Source: Betaproteobacteria bacterium (GTDB lineage Bacteria > Pseudomonadota > Gammaproteobacteria > Burkholderiales > CAIKXV01). Taken from it: DNA of 64,000 bases. The stretch is from NCBI GenBank assembly GCA_947458265.1, contig CANGYF010000014.1, positions 61,704 through 125,703 of the forward strand, written 5' to 3'. The notes below the pieces were generated by a model. That model saw nothing but the letters and a program-made list of their open reading frames with translations, was not told the DNA's origin and made no database searches. Both the position numbers and the translations under genes were made by a program. Shown piece by piece: positions 8,714 to 17,531 of the stretch (position 1 is the first letter of the stretch; each line of letters opens with the position of its first letter).

Positions 8714-9853
8714 ATGTCCGCGAAACCGTTGCGCCTCGGCATGTTCATGATGCCGCTCCACCCCGCCCACCGCGCTCCCTCCGTCACGCTCGAGGAAGAC
8801 CGCGAGGCGGTGATGCTGGCCGACCGGCTCGGCTTCCATGACGCGTTCGTCGGCGAGCACCTGACCGAGAAGAGCGAGAACGTCACCAACAGCTTCATCT
8901 TCCTCGCCTCGCTGATCCATTCCACGAAGCAGATCCGCCTGGGCACCGGCACCTCGAACCTCTCGCACAGCCATCCGACGCTGATCGCCTCGCATGCAGC
9001 GATGTTCGACCACATGGCGCGCGGCCGGTTCATCTTCGGCATCTCGCCCGGTGCACTGTCTTCCGATGCCGAGGCACTGGGCATGCTGGCCGAAGACCGC
9101 AACAAGCTGTTCGCCGAATCGATCGACGTGATCCTCGAGATCTGGAAGCGCAACGCGCCCTACGAGATCGACCTCCCGGACAACCGGTTCAAGGTCACGA
9201 CCGCGAAGACCTCGGTGGCCGAGATCGAGCGCGGCGAGATGTACAAACCCTACCAGCTGCCGCGTCCCGAGATCGTCGGCACCGTAGTCGCGCCGTTCTC
9301 GAAGGGCGTGATCGCGATGGGCCAGCGTGACTTCCATCCGATGTCCGCCAACTTCCTGCTGTCGAAGTACCTGAAGAGCCACTGGACGAACTACGCGCTG
9401 GGCAAGAGCAATGTCGGGCAGGTCGCAGACATCGGCGACTGGCGCATCGCGCGCACGATCTTCGTCGCCGATGACGAGGCCACCGCACGCCGCTATGCGA
9501 TCGAGTCGCCGGACAGCCCGTACCGCTACTACTGGAACCTGCTGCTGAAGAAGATGATGCTGTCCAAGCGGCACGCGATCTTCAAGGAGAACGAGGCCCA
9601 GTCGGATGCCGAGCTCACCATCGAGTACATGCTGGACAAGCTGGTGCTCTGGGGCACGCCGGAACGCGTCGCCGAGCGCATCCTCGAGCTGCGCGAGGAA
9701 GCCGGTCCGTTCGGCGAGATCGTCTACGCAAACATGGACTGGGTGGACGAGAAGCTCGCGCGGCGTTCGATCGAGCTGATGGCCACCGAAGTGATGCCGC
9801 GGGTCAACGCGGCGATCACCGGCTCGACGGTGCTCGCGAAGGCAGCCGCCTGA
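8714..9853 (+). CDS. LLM class flavin-dependent oxidoreductase (luciferase-like monooxygenase)
   Basis: A 379-residue bacterial luciferase-family enzyme using reduced flavin; substrate unknown. The start at 8714 (MSAKPLRLGMFMMPLHPAHR) fits the usual first beta strand; the frame is open further upstream but without family similarity. Family landmarks include DRLGFHDAFVGEHLTEK, IRLGTGTSNLSHSHPTLIA, a GRFIFGISPGALSSDAEALG flavin-site region and a late WGTPERVAERILELRE. It resembles the subgroup annotated as limonene or alkane-type monooxygenases, but that substrate is inference. It stands alone, convergent with the rhodanese gene. Confidence 0.9.
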   Translation: MSAKPLRLGMFMMPLHPAHRAPSVTLEEDREAVMLADRLGFHDAFVGEHLTEKSENVTNSFIFLASLIHSTKQIRLGTGTSNLSHSHPTLIASHAAMFDHMARGRFIFGISPGALSSDAEALGMLAEDRNKLFAESIDVILEIWKRNAPYEIDLPDNRFKVTTAKTSVAEIERGEMYKPYQLPRPEIVGTVVAPFSKGVIAMGQRDFHPMSANFLLSKYLKSHWTNYALGKSNVGQVADIGDWRIARTIFVADDEATARRYAIESPDSPYRYYWNLLLKKMMLSKRHAIFKENEAQSDAELTIEYMLDKLVLWGTPERVAERILELREEAGPFGEIVYANMDWVDEKLARRSIELMATEVMPRVNAAITGSTVLAKAAA

Positions 9854-9867
9854 GCGCAGGAAACCTG

Positions 9868-9891
9868 CGGGCGGCGGGCAACCGCCGCCCG
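9868..9891. terminator. Hairpin with GCAA tetraloop between convergent genes
   Basis: CGGGCGGCGG (9868-9877) pairs perfectly with CCGCCGCCCG (9882-9891) around a GCAA (GNRA) loop. It lies 14 bases after the LLM oxidoreductase stop and 29 bases from the end of the minus-strand rhodanese gene, the right place for a shared terminator. There is no T-tract on either side. Confidence 0.55.
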
Positions 9892-9919
9892 GTACCGCCC
9901 GCGCCCGCCCGACGCGGGC

Positions 9920-11482
9920 TCAGCCTGCGCTGACCCGGAACCCGGCGAGTTCCTGCGCGTCGAGCTGCTCGATCAGGTGCGTCTCCCAGGCGAGGTACTG
10001 CATCGCCGCCTCGCGGTTGCCTTCGTGGCGGTCGTGCACGAAGAACAGGTAGTCGATGCAGTCGGCGTTCGACGGCACCTCCGGCGTCGATTCCACCGGC
10101 AGGCCGGCCGCCTGCCAGGCCGCGAACCCGCCGTCGAGCAGCGACAGCGGACCGGCCCCGGCAGCGGCGAGGTCGAGCGCTGCGGCCCGTGCGACCGCCT
10201 CTTCATCGGCGAGCAGCACCAGCGGTCGTCCTGCAGCCGCCTTGACCACGGCGTCCAGCCGCGGCCGGATCGCCCACACGGCGCCGCGCGGATGCGACTT
10301 GCGGTACGACATGCCCGCTCGCAGGTCGACCAGCAGCGCAGCGCCGACTGCGGCGGGCGCGATCGGATCGAGCGAAGGCAACGCGGCGACTGCCTGCGCG
10401 GTGTCGGGCCGGGCGGGGAGCTTCGCCGCCACGCCCTCGCGCAGCACCTGCGCGTCGTGGCCGAGCTGGCGCAGCCACATCGCGACCACCGCCGCACGCA
10501 CGCCATCGCCGTCGGCGAGGATTACCCGCGCGCCCTTGACGCCCACCCACTGATCGGTCGACTGGATCAGCTGGCCGCCCGGCGCATGCACCGCCCCGGG
10601 CAGGCTGCCCGCCGCGAACTCTTCCTCGGTGCGCACGTCGAGCAGGAAGGTGCAGCGCGACGCATCGGCGAGCTGGCGCCCGGCCTCGGCGGCATCGATC
10701 ACCGGCACGCCAAAGCGCTGAATCAGCGCCTCGGCCTGCGCGCGTTGCGGCGCGAGGTCGGCCGGGGGCGCCGGATAGCGCCGGTCGGCACCGCGTTCGA
10801 GTTCCAGCCCGGACAGGAACCAGCCCTGGGTACCGTCCTTGAGCGCCACCACCCGGTTGGGGATACCGAAGTGGCGTAGCGTCTGCGCGCCGATGATCGA
10901 GCGGGTACGCCCGGCGCAGTTGACCACCACCGTGGTCGACGGATCGGGCGCGAGCTGCCCGATGCGCAACGCCAGTTCGCCGTTCGGACAGCAGATGCCG
11001 CCCGGGATGTTCATCTTGCGATATTCGCTCCACGGCCGGCCGTCGACGATCACGAAGTCGTCGCCGCGCTGCTTCATCGCGACCAGTTCCTCGGCGGTGA
11101 TGCGCGGGGTGTCGCAGGCATGCTCCACCAGTTCGCCGAAGGTCTTGCTCGGCACGTTCACGCCGGCGAACAGCTGGAAGCCCGCCTGCTTCCACGCCGG
11201 TGCGCCACCCTCGAGGACGTGCACCGCCGAATAGCCGAGCGCTTCGGCGCGGGCCGCCGCACGCGGCGCGACACCGTCGCCGTCGTCGAGCAGCACCATG
11301 CGCACGGTCGTGCGCGGCGCCAGGCGCTCGAGGTCGAGCTCGAACCGGCTCCAGGGCAGCGGCACGGCGTAGAAAGGATGGCCTTCGCCATACTGGCCGT
11401 GCTCGCGCACGTCGAAGAAGGCGATCTCGGCGCCATCGTGCAGCCAGGTCTTGAGGGTCTTCGAATCGATGTTTCGGGTCAT
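9920..11482 (-). CDS. Four-domain rhodanese-like protein
   Basis: A 520-residue cytoplasmic protein built of four rhodanese-homology domains, roughly residues 8-105, 125-235, 265-360 and 385-470, followed by a short C-terminal tail. Only domain 2 keeps the persulfide-forming Cys, in VVVNCAGRTRSIIG near residue 190. At the equivalent place domain 1 has LLDDGDG, domain 3 has ILADGDG and domain 4 has LLADEEA, so three domains should be inactive. The ATG at 11482 (MTRNIDSKTLKTWL) is chosen although the frame stays open far upstream as a shadow of metC. It is divergent from metC with 162 bases between starts, which fits a role in sulfur handling. Confidence 0.9.
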   Translation of the reverse strand: MTRNIDSKTLKTWLHDGAEIAFFDVREHGQYGEGHPFYAVPLPWSRFELDLERLAPRTTVRMVLLDDGDGVAPRAAARAEALGYSAVHVLEGGAPAWKQAGFQLFAGVNVPSKTFGELVEHACDTPRITAEELVAMKQRGDDFVIVDGRPWSEYRKMNIPGGICCPNGELALRIGQLAPDPSTTVVVNCAGRTRSIIGAQTLRHFGIPNRVVALKDGTQGWFLSGLELERGADRRYPAPPADLAPQRAQAEALIQRFGVPVIDAAEAGRQLADASRCTFLLDVRTEEEFAAGSLPGAVHAPGGQLIQSTDQWVGVKGARVILADGDGVRAAVVAMWLRQLGHDAQVLREGVAAKLPARPDTAQAVAALPSLDPIAPAAVGAALLVDLRAGMSYRKSHPRGAVWAIRPRLDAVVKAAAGRPLVLLADEEAVARAAALDLAAAGAGPLSLLDGGFAAWQAAGLPVESTPEVPSNADCIDYLFFVHDRHEGNREAAMQYLAWETHLIEQLDAQELAGFRVSAG

Positions 11483-11644
11483 GTGTGCACCGTGACAGTG
11501 ACTGGGGTTCGTCGGAAGCCAGCTAGTCTGCCCGAAACCGCGCTTCGGCGACCACGCGCGCGGCCAGCGCGCGTCGCTTGAGACGGCCCGGGTGCCGGCG
11601 TACGCTCGGTGCTCCCTGCAAATGCAATCCACGAGCGAATCCAG

Positions 11645-12862
11645 ATGACCGACCGTACCCATTCCGGAGCAGGAACCAGCGCCCGTGACCGGCGCGGCAG
11701 CCGCCATAAGGACACGCTGGTCGGCCATGCGGCACGCGACCCGGTGCGCTTCTCCGGCATGGTCAACCCGCCGGTCTACCGCGGCTCCACCGTGCTGTTC
11801 GAGGACACCGCCACCTACGAGGGACGCGACCCCGACGACTACAAGGTGATGCGCTACGGTGTGCACGGCACGCCGACCACGTTCGCGTTCGAGGCGGCGG
11901 TCGCCGAACTCGAAGGCGGCCATGCCGCGGTCGCAGTGCCTTCGGGACTGGCCGCGATCACCGCCGCCCTGTCGGCCTACGCAAAGAAGGGCACGCACCT
12001 GCTGGTCACCGACACCGCCTACGGACCGACACGCAACTTCTGCGACAAGCGGCTCGCCGCCTGGGGCGTGGACATCGAGTACTACGACCCGGCGATCGGC
12101 AGCGGCATCGACTCGCTGATCAGCCCGGAGACCTGCGCGGTGTACTGCGAGGCGCCGGGATCGATGACCTTCGAGATGCAGGACATCCCGGCGATCGCCG
12201 CCGCCGCGCATGCGAAGGGCGTACCGGTGCTGGCCGACAACACCTGGGGCACGCCCTACTTCTTCCGTGCGTTCGACCATGGCGTCGACGTGTCGATCCA
12301 TGCCGGCACGAAGTACATCGCCGGCCACTCCGACACCCTGATCGGCGCGATCGTCACCAATGAAGCGCAGTGGCTGACCGTGCGCCGGAGCGTGGCCGAC
12401 CTCGGCATGTGCGTGAGCCCGGACGACTGCTGGCTCGCCTTGCGCGGACTGCGAACCATCGGCGTGCGTATGCGCCACCAGATGGAGAGTGCGCTCACGG
12501 TCGCACGCTTCCTGGAGGCACATCCGCGGGTGTCGCGCGTTCTGTTCCCAGCACTGGAGAGCGACCCCGGCCATGCGGTGTGGAAGCGCGACTTCGACGG
12601 TGCGGCCTCGCTGTTCGGCGTGGTGCTCAAGCCAGCCACCGACGAATCGGTGGTGGCGATGATCGATTCGCTGCAGCTGTTCGGCATCGGCTCGAGCTGG
12701 GGCGGCTACGAGAGCCTGGCGATCCGCGCGAAGATGATCACGCGTACCGCGACGCCCTGGAACCCCGAGGGCCCCATGGTTCGCATCCATGTCGGGCTGG
12801 AACATCCACAGGACCTGATCGACGACCTCGAACGCGGGCTGTCGCTGCTCTCGATGAAGTAG
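11645..12862 (+). CDS. metC: Cystathionine beta-lyase
   Basis: A 405-residue PLP enzyme of the Cys/Met metabolism family that cleaves cystathionine to homocysteine, pyruvate and ammonia in methionine synthesis. Family landmarks: [25 protein letters not shown], the PLP-ring contact AYGPTRNFC, and [14 protein letters not shown] carrying the Schiff-base Lys. The C-terminal [12 protein letters not shown] favours beta-lyase over gamma-synthase or gamma-lyase. The ATG at 11645 is used; an in-frame GTG at 11609 would add twelve residues. Its divergent neighbour is the multi-rhodanese protein. Confidence 0.92.
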   Translation: MTDRTHSGAGTSARDRRGSRHKDTLVGHAARDPVRFSGMVNPPVYRGSTVLFEDTATYEGRDPDDYKVMRYGVHGTPTTFAFEAAVAELEGGHAAVAVPSGLAAITAALSAYAKKGTHLLVTDTAYGPTRNFCDKRLAAWGVDIEYYDPAIGSGIDSLISPETCAVYCEAPGSMTFEMQDIPAIAAAAHAKGVPVLADNTWGTPYFFRAFDHGVDVSIHAGTKYIAGHSDTLIGAIVTNEAQWLTVRRSVADLGMCVSPDDCWLALRGLRTIGVRMRHQMESALTVARFLEAHPRVSRVLFPALESDPGHAVWKRDFDGAASLFGVVLKPATDESVVAMIDSLQLFGIGSSWGGYESLAIRAKMITRTATPWNPEGPMVRIHVGLEHPQDLIDDLERGLSLLSMK

Positions 12863-12959
12863 GCCGACGGCCGTCGCCGCTCGTCATCGCAGGGCGCGCC
12901 GGCCACTGGCGTGCTTCCTGCTAGTCTTCAGAACGATCCTTGACCACGACGCCGACCCC

Positions 12960-13547
12960 ATGACCACGCTCGATCCAGCAGGACGCAACCTGCTGTTCAA
13001 CGAAGCACGCACCCACAATGGCTGGACCGACCAGCCCGTGTCCGACGACACGCTGCGCGAGCTGTTCGACCTGCTGAAGATGGCGCCCACCAGCGCCAAC
13101 TGCAGCCCGGCGCGCTTCGTGTTCCTGCGCTCCGCGGAGTCGCGCCAGAGGCTCGTGCCGGCCCTGCTGCCAGGCAACCTCGAGAAGACGCTCGCCGCCC
13201 CGGTGACGGTGATCGTCGCCTGCGACCTCGCGTTCCACGAGCAGTTGCCGAAGTTGTTCCCGCATGCCGATGCCCGAAGCTGGTTCGCGGGCAACGAAGA
13301 CCTGATCCGGGAAACCGCCTTCCGCAACGGCACGCTGCAGGGCGCCTACATGATGCTCGCCGCGCGCGCGGTCGGGCTCGACTGCGGACCGATGTCCGGC
13401 TTCGACAAGGCGAAGGTCGATGAAGCGTTCTTCGCCGGCACTACGTGGCGCTCGAACTTCCTGTGCAACCTCGGGCATGGCGACCCGTCGAAACTGTTCC
13501 CGCGCAGCCCGCGGTTCCAGTTCGAGGACGCCTGCCGCGTACTCTGA
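12960..13547 (+). CDS. Malonic semialdehyde reductase-like nitroreductase family protein (RutE/HadB-like)
   Basis: A 195-residue flavin-dependent reductase. The opening ([20 protein letters not shown]) and [19 protein letters not shown] match the RutE/YdfG-type malonic semialdehyde reductases of the nitroreductase fold, which remove the toxic aldehyde from uracil breakdown. No other rut gene is present here, so its substrate in this organism is uncertain. It is followed 25 bases later by an SDR gene and the two may be cotranscribed. Confidence 0.85.
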   Translation: MTTLDPAGRNLLFNEARTHNGWTDQPVSDDTLRELFDLLKMAPTSANCSPARFVFLRSAESRQRLVPALLPGNLEKTLAAPVTVIVACDLAFHEQLPKLFPHADARSWFAGNEDLIRETAFRNGTLQGAYMMLAARAVGLDCGPMSGFDKAKVDEAFFAGTTWRSNFLCNLGHGDPSKLFPRSPRFQFEDACRVL

Positions 13548-13572
13548 ACGGATGCCGACCATGGAGAACGGG

Positions 13573-14319
13573 ATGCAACGACTGAAGGGCAAACGCGCAC
13601 TGGTCACCGGCGGCAACACCGGCATCGGGCGCGCGGTGGCGCTCGCCTACGCCGCCGAGGGCGCCGATGTTGCGATTGCCTGGATCGACCGCGAACCCGA
13701 GGCGCGATCGCTGGTAGCCGAGGTCGAAGCGCTCGGCCGGCGCGCGATGGCCCTGCGCTGTGACGTCACCGCCGAAAAGGACGTGGTCGCCGCGTTCGCC
13801 GCCGTCGCCACCGTCTGGGGCGGCATCGACATCGTGGTGTCCAACGCGGGCATCCAGCGCCCGCAGCCGATCACCGAGATGTCCCTCGACGACTGGGGCC
13901 GGATGATGAGCGTGCACCTGCGCGGCAGCTTCCTGGTCGGGCGCGAGGCGGCACGGCACATGATCCCGGCGAAGCAGGGCCGCATCATCACCGTCTGCTC
14001 GCAGCTCGGCTACATCGGGCGCGAGAACTACACCGCCTACTCCACCGCCAAGGGCGGCGTGATCGCGTTCACCCGCGCACTGGCGAAGGAACTCGCACCG
14101 CACGGCATCCTGGTCAACGGCGTGTCGCCCGGGCTGGTGGATACCGGCTTCGATCCACTGTCGGAAGACGTGAAGGCAACGCATGCGGCCAGCCTGCCGC
14201 TGAAGCGGCTGGGCACCCCCGAGGACATGACGCCCGCGTTCGTGTTCCTCGCGAGCGAAGAGGCGCGCTACTACTGCGGGCAGCTGCTGCATCCGAACGG
14301 TGGGGAGATCATGCCGTAG
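13573..14319 (+). CDS. SDR family oxidoreductase
   Basis: A 248-residue classical short-chain dehydrogenase/reductase. It has the NAD(P)-binding TGGNTGIGRAVA near residues 12-23, the structural NAG in VVSNAGIQRPQ, and the catalytic Ser and YSTAK (Tyr and Lys). The LVNGVSPGLVDTG segment and C-terminal YYCGQLLHPNGGEIMP are typical of the glucose/3-oxoacyl-reductase-like clan. I prefer the ATG at 13573, which has GGAG at 13563-13566; in-frame ATGs at 13552 and 13561 are alternatives. Substrate unknown. Confidence 0.88.
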   Translation: MQRLKGKRALVTGGNTGIGRAVALAYAAEGADVAIAWIDREPEARSLVAEVEALGRRAMALRCDVTAEKDVVAAFAAVATVWGGIDIVVSNAGIQRPQPITEMSLDDWGRMMSVHLRGSFLVGREAARHMIPAKQGRIITVCSQLGYIGRENYTAYSTAKGGVIAFTRALAKELAPHGILVNGVSPGLVDTGFDPLSEDVKATHAASLPLKRLGTPEDMTPAFVFLASEEARYYCGQLLHPNGGEIMP

Positions 14320-14449
14320 GAGGCATGTCCTGGCCGGCCAGGTGGCTGGCCGTCCGCGTCGAGTCCGCGCAACGCGATCCCGAAACTGGCACCCGCGTTT
14401 CGCCGCATGGCGCGCGCTTTCGGCGTTCGACACCGCCGGTCCATCACCG

Positions 14450-14631
14450 GCAGCATGCCTTGTCCGAACGGGGTATCGTCTTCTCAAGAAGCGGACGCGC
14501 TGAAGAAGCTGGCACTGCACCTGTCGTCCATGACACCGGACGCGCTGCGCCGGGCAGCGGACGCGGGTGAACTGATCGAGGTGGACTGCAATGGCCAGGA
14601 AGAACTCTCCGATATTGTCGGCTGTTCATGA
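14450..14631 (+). pseudogene. Truncated RelE/HigB-type toxin remnant
   Basis: The last part of this frame, QEADALKKLALHLSSMTPDA followed by LRRAADAGELIEVDCNGQEE, resembles the C-terminal end of RelE/HigB toxins of the PF06296 type, which usually lie directly before a HigA-like antitoxin. The N-terminal two thirds, including the catalytic core, cannot be found in any frame upstream, where the SDR gene ends at 14319. The remnant overlaps the antitoxin start by 41 bases. The left boundary is approximate. The match is from recognition of the family pattern, not from an alignment, so a short unrelated ORF is possible. Confidence 0.45.
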
Positions 14632-14905
14632 ATCGGCGCGAGGCCTGTACGAGGCGGGCGCGATGGACCAGGTGACGCTGCGCGAGTTCGATCAGCTTTG
14701 CCTGCCACCGGTCGAGCCGCTCGCACCTGCGCAGATCAGGCAGATCCGCGAAGCCTCCCGCGTCAGCCAGGCCGTCTTCGCCCGCGTGCTGAACACGAGC
14801 GTGTCGACCGTGCAGAAATGGGAGATCGGACAGAAGCGGCCGACCGGTACCGCCCTGAAACTCCTGCACCTGGTTCGCCAGCACGGGCTGCACTGCGTGG
14901 CCTGA
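14591..14905 (+). CDS. HigA-like helix-turn-helix antitoxin / XRE-family regulator
   Basis: A 104-residue DNA-binding protein. The C-terminal half is an XRE/Cro helix-turn-helix: IRQIREASRVSQAVFARVLN followed by TSVSTVQKWEIGQKRPTGTA. The N-terminal half (VHESARGLYEAGAMDQVTLREF) is the usual partner-facing region of HigA-type antitoxins. GAGGTG lies 8 bases before the ATG. The gene looks intact while its expected upstream toxin is reduced to a fragment, so it may now act only as a repressor or be on the way to loss. Confidence 0.85.
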   Translation: MARKNSPILSAVHESARGLYEAGAMDQVTLREFDQLCLPPVEPLAPAQIRQIREASRVSQAVFARVLNTSVSTVQKWEIGQKRPTGTALKLLHLVRQHGLHCVA

Positions 14906-15049
14906 CCAGCGACATCGGACATGTCCACGCTGCAACTGCCGCTCGATCCACACTGTCTCCGCCGCATCGGTATTGCCGACGCCGATGCAGCAGAAGATCA
15001 GCCCCGCATTGGTGGTTCGGGTTGGTCTCGGATTCGTCTCAGGCTTGTC

Positions 15050-16045
15050 TCACGTTCGCGTGACTTCGACCGTGCGCGACGTCTCGACTGACTTCACCGT
15101 CGCCTCGAACGAGGCCACGGTGGCGAGCAGGTCCGGGAACGGGATCGGATAGTCGGCCTCGTCGCGCACCGCGCGCGCGAACATCTCGAGCTGGTGGCGC
15201 ATCGCCTCGCGCGGCGGCAGCGTGGTGCGAACCGGTGCGACGCCGCTGGCATGGCGCACCACCTCGTGCTCGCCGAGTGCCTCGATCGATCCGCGCGAGC
15301 CGAACGCATGGATGCGCCAGTACAGCGGAGAGGCGCGAACGCTGGCGAACATGCCGCTGACCTGACGGCCGCCGCCGGCATCGAGCCGGTATAGCGCGGC
15401 GATGGTGTCCAGCGGCGCGGGCGGCGGCTTGCGCTCGACCACATGCGCATGCACCGACAGCGCCGGCCCGACCAGCAGCGTGAACGCATCGACGATATGC
15501 AGCCCGGCGCCGGTCAGGCCAGCGGCGGGCGACTCCGCGGGAGACTCGCGCCAGCCGCCGACCACGTTGTTCGAATGTTCGTTGCTGAAGTGGCCTTCGA
15601 CATGCAGCAGCTCGCCGATCTCGCCGGCGACGATCGCCTGCTTCAGTGCCTCGGTCGACGGCCAGAACCGGCGCAGGTGGCCGACGCCCATCGGCACCTT
15701 CGCCTGGCGGCAGGCGTCGATCATGGCACGCGCGTCTTCGAGGTTCAGTGCCAGCGGCTTCTCGCAGAACACCGCCTTGCCGGCGCGGGCGCAGGCTTCG
15801 ACCTGGGGCCGGTGCAGCGAGTGCGGCGTGCACAGCACGATCGCGCGGATCTTCGGATCGGCCAGCGCATCGTCGAGGCTGGCCGACAGTTGCATGCCGT
15901 GTTCATCGGCGAATGCACGGTGTGCATCGAGCACCGGGTCGATCGCGCGCACGAAGCGCAGCGGCCTCGCCTCGCCTGCGAGCTGCATGGATTTCACATG
16001 ACCGCGTCCCCAGCGGCCCAGGCCCACGATGGCCGAGTCGATCAT
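15050..16045 (-). CDS. Gfo/Idh/MocA family oxidoreductase
   Basis: A 331-residue NAD(P)-dependent sugar or inositol-type dehydrogenase. The ATG at 16045 places the dinucleotide-binding motif (AIVGLGRWGRGH) at residues 5-16. The family signature EKPLALNLEDARAMIDAC is present near residues 95-112, then VGHLRRFWPSTEALK. It begins 25 bases after the amidohydrolase gene on the same strand, so the pair probably acts in one catabolic route for a sugar acid or aromatic compound. The substrate is not evident. About 144 bases beyond its stop (14906-15049) hold nothing I can identify. Confidence 0.88.
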   Translation of the reverse strand: MIDSAIVGLGRWGRGHVKSMQLAGEARPLRFVRAIDPVLDAHRAFADEHGMQLSASLDDALADPKIRAIVLCTPHSLHRPQVEACARAGKAVFCEKPLALNLEDARAMIDACRQAKVPMGVGHLRRFWPSTEALKQAIVAGEIGELLHVEGHFSNEHSNNVVGGWRESPAESPAAGLTGAGLHIVDAFTLLVGPALSVHAHVVERKPPPAPLDTIAALYRLDAGGGRQVSGMFASVRASPLYWRIHAFGSRGSIEALGEHEVVRHASGVAPVRTTLPPREAMRHQLEMFARAVRDEADYPIPFPDLLATVASFEATVKSVETSRTVEVTRT

Positions 16046-16070
16046 TGCATCAGACCTTTCTGTCGTTCTG

Positions 16071-16952
16071 TCACAAGCAATAGAGCCGTTTCGCATTGTC
16101 GTGGAAGATCGCCTGCCGTTCCAGCGCGTCCAGCGGCGCGAGGCATTCGTCCATCACGCCGACGAGGCGGTCGTAGGTAGTCCACATGCGCTCGATCGGG
16201 AAGTTGCTGCCGTAGAGGCAGCGCCCGGCGCCAAACAGCGCGACGGTCTCCTCCACCACCGGTCGCCAGAGTGCCTTCGAGCAGGCACGCTCGAAGGTGC
16301 CCAGGCCGGACAGCTTCACATGCACGTTCGGGCAGGCGGCGAGCTGCGCCATGCCGCTTCGCCAGGCGGCCATTCCAGCCGTCGTACGATCTTCGAGCAT
16401 GCCGGCGTGCAGCAGCACGAAGGTCACACCGGGGAAGTCGCGCGCCAGGGCCGCGGCATCGGCCATCTGCGAGGCGAACACCTGCAGTTCGAACAGCAGG
16501 CCACGCGATTCGACTTCGCGCAGGCCGGCACGCCAGGCGGCATCGTTCATGAGATCGGGCCGCGCAGCGAAGCGGTAGGCCGGATTCTCGTGCCAGTGGA
16601 GCTGCTGGCGGATGCCGCGCAGGTTGCCGGCCGCCTGCAGGCGGTCGAGCGTGCCGGCCACCTGCGGCGAGGACAGGTCGGCATAACCCACGCTCGCCTG
16701 GGGGAAGCGGTGCTCGCGCGCGACCGAAGCGACCCACTCGATCTCGGCCACCTCGTCGCCGGGCCCGACATTGACCTGGATGTAGACTGATGCGACCACG
16801 CCCTGTGGCACCACGTCATCGATGAAGTCCTGCGCGAGGTAGTCGCGGCGCAGCGATTGGTAATCGCCGAAGATGCGCGGCAGGGCCGGGCCGTTCAGCC
16901 AGGGCGTTTGGGCGTGGCGCCAGATGTGGTGGTGGGCATCGATGATGGTCAT
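16071..16952 (-). CDS. Amidohydrolase family protein (COG3618-like lactonase/hydrolase)
   Basis: A 293-residue TIM-barrel hydrolase of the amidohydrolase_2 family, related to L-rhamnono-lactonases and 2-pyrone-4,6-dicarboxylate hydrolases. It begins MTIIDAHHHIWRHAQTPWL with the HxH metal motif at once, has VASVYIQVNVGPGDEVAE, a central HWHENPAYRFAARPDL, and ends with LYGSNFPIERMW. In many relatives that last block reads GSD, but GSN is common in this subgroup. Its partner is the downstream Gfo/Idh oxidoreductase. Substrate unknown. Confidence 0.87.
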   Translation of the reverse strand: MTIIDAHHHIWRHAQTPWLNGPALPRIFGDYQSLRRDYLAQDFIDDVVPQGVVASVYIQVNVGPGDEVAEIEWVASVAREHRFPQASVGYADLSSPQVAGTLDRLQAAGNLRGIRQQLHWHENPAYRFAARPDLMNDAAWRAGLREVESRGLLFELQVFASQMADAAALARDFPGVTFVLLHAGMLEDRTTAGMAAWRSGMAQLAACPNVHVKLSGLGTFERACSKALWRPVVEETVALFGAGRCLYGSNFPIERMWTTYDRLVGVMDECLAPLDALERQAIFHDNAKRLYCL

Positions 16953-17129
16953 GGGCGCTCGGGTCTGGGTATCTGGTGTCTGGGTGCCTGGGGGTGCCCG
17001 GCCGGGTGCGCGGGCGCGGCGGTCGGGGCAGGCTGCTCCGGCAGTATCCCCGCTTCCTGGCTCTGCTTCACCCGGCGCGGCACCTCGACGCCGTCATGCC
17101 ACGATGAATGAATCATCAGGAGACCTGCA

Positions 17130-17531
17130 ATGACCCTTGACGACCTCTACCAGCGCGGGCTGGCGCTGCGGCAAAAGCTGTTCGGCGCCGACACCGTCGC
17201 GCGCCGGATGGGCGAACTCGGCACCTTCGGCGAGCCGCTGCAGCACATCATCAATGCCTATTCATACGGCGACATCTGGAGCCGGCCGCAGCTCGACATG
17301 AAGGCGCGCAGCCTCGCGATGGTCGGCATCACCGCGACGCTGAACAAGCCGAACGAGCTGAAGGTGCATGTGAACGGCGCGCTGAACAACGGTGCGAGCG
17401 CGGAGGAAGTGCGCGAGGTGCTGCTGATGGTCACGCTCTACGCCGGCCTGCCCTGTGGCATCGATGCGCACAAGGCCGCGCTGGAGGTGATCAACGCACG
17501 AGCCCAAGCCCCAGCAGCACCGGCAGCGTGA
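17130..17531 (+). CDS. Carboxymuconolactone decarboxylase family protein
   Basis: A 133-residue all-alpha protein of the CMD/AhpD-like family. The core ARSLAMVGITATLNKPNELK followed by VHVNGALNNGASAEEVRE and LYAGLPCGIDAHKAA matches gamma-CMD proteins of the protocatechuate branch and many uncharacterised relatives. AGGAGA lies 7 bases before the ATG. No pca genes are adjacent, so a true decarboxylase role is not supported by context. Its 3' end overlaps the 3' end of the opposing AEC transporter by 41 bases. Confidence 0.87.
   Translation: MTLDDLYQRGLALRQKLFGADTVARRMGELGTFGEPLQHIINAYSYGDIWSRPQLDMKARSLAMVGITATLNKPNELKVHVNGALNNGASAEEVREVLLMVTLYAGLPCGIDAHKAALEVINARAQAPAAPAA

Noticed and set aside
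11483..12805. Upstream extension of the rhodanese frame to 961 codons
   Set aside because: The extension is antisense to metC and low in family-like content; the rhodanese similarity begins exactly at the ATG at 11482.
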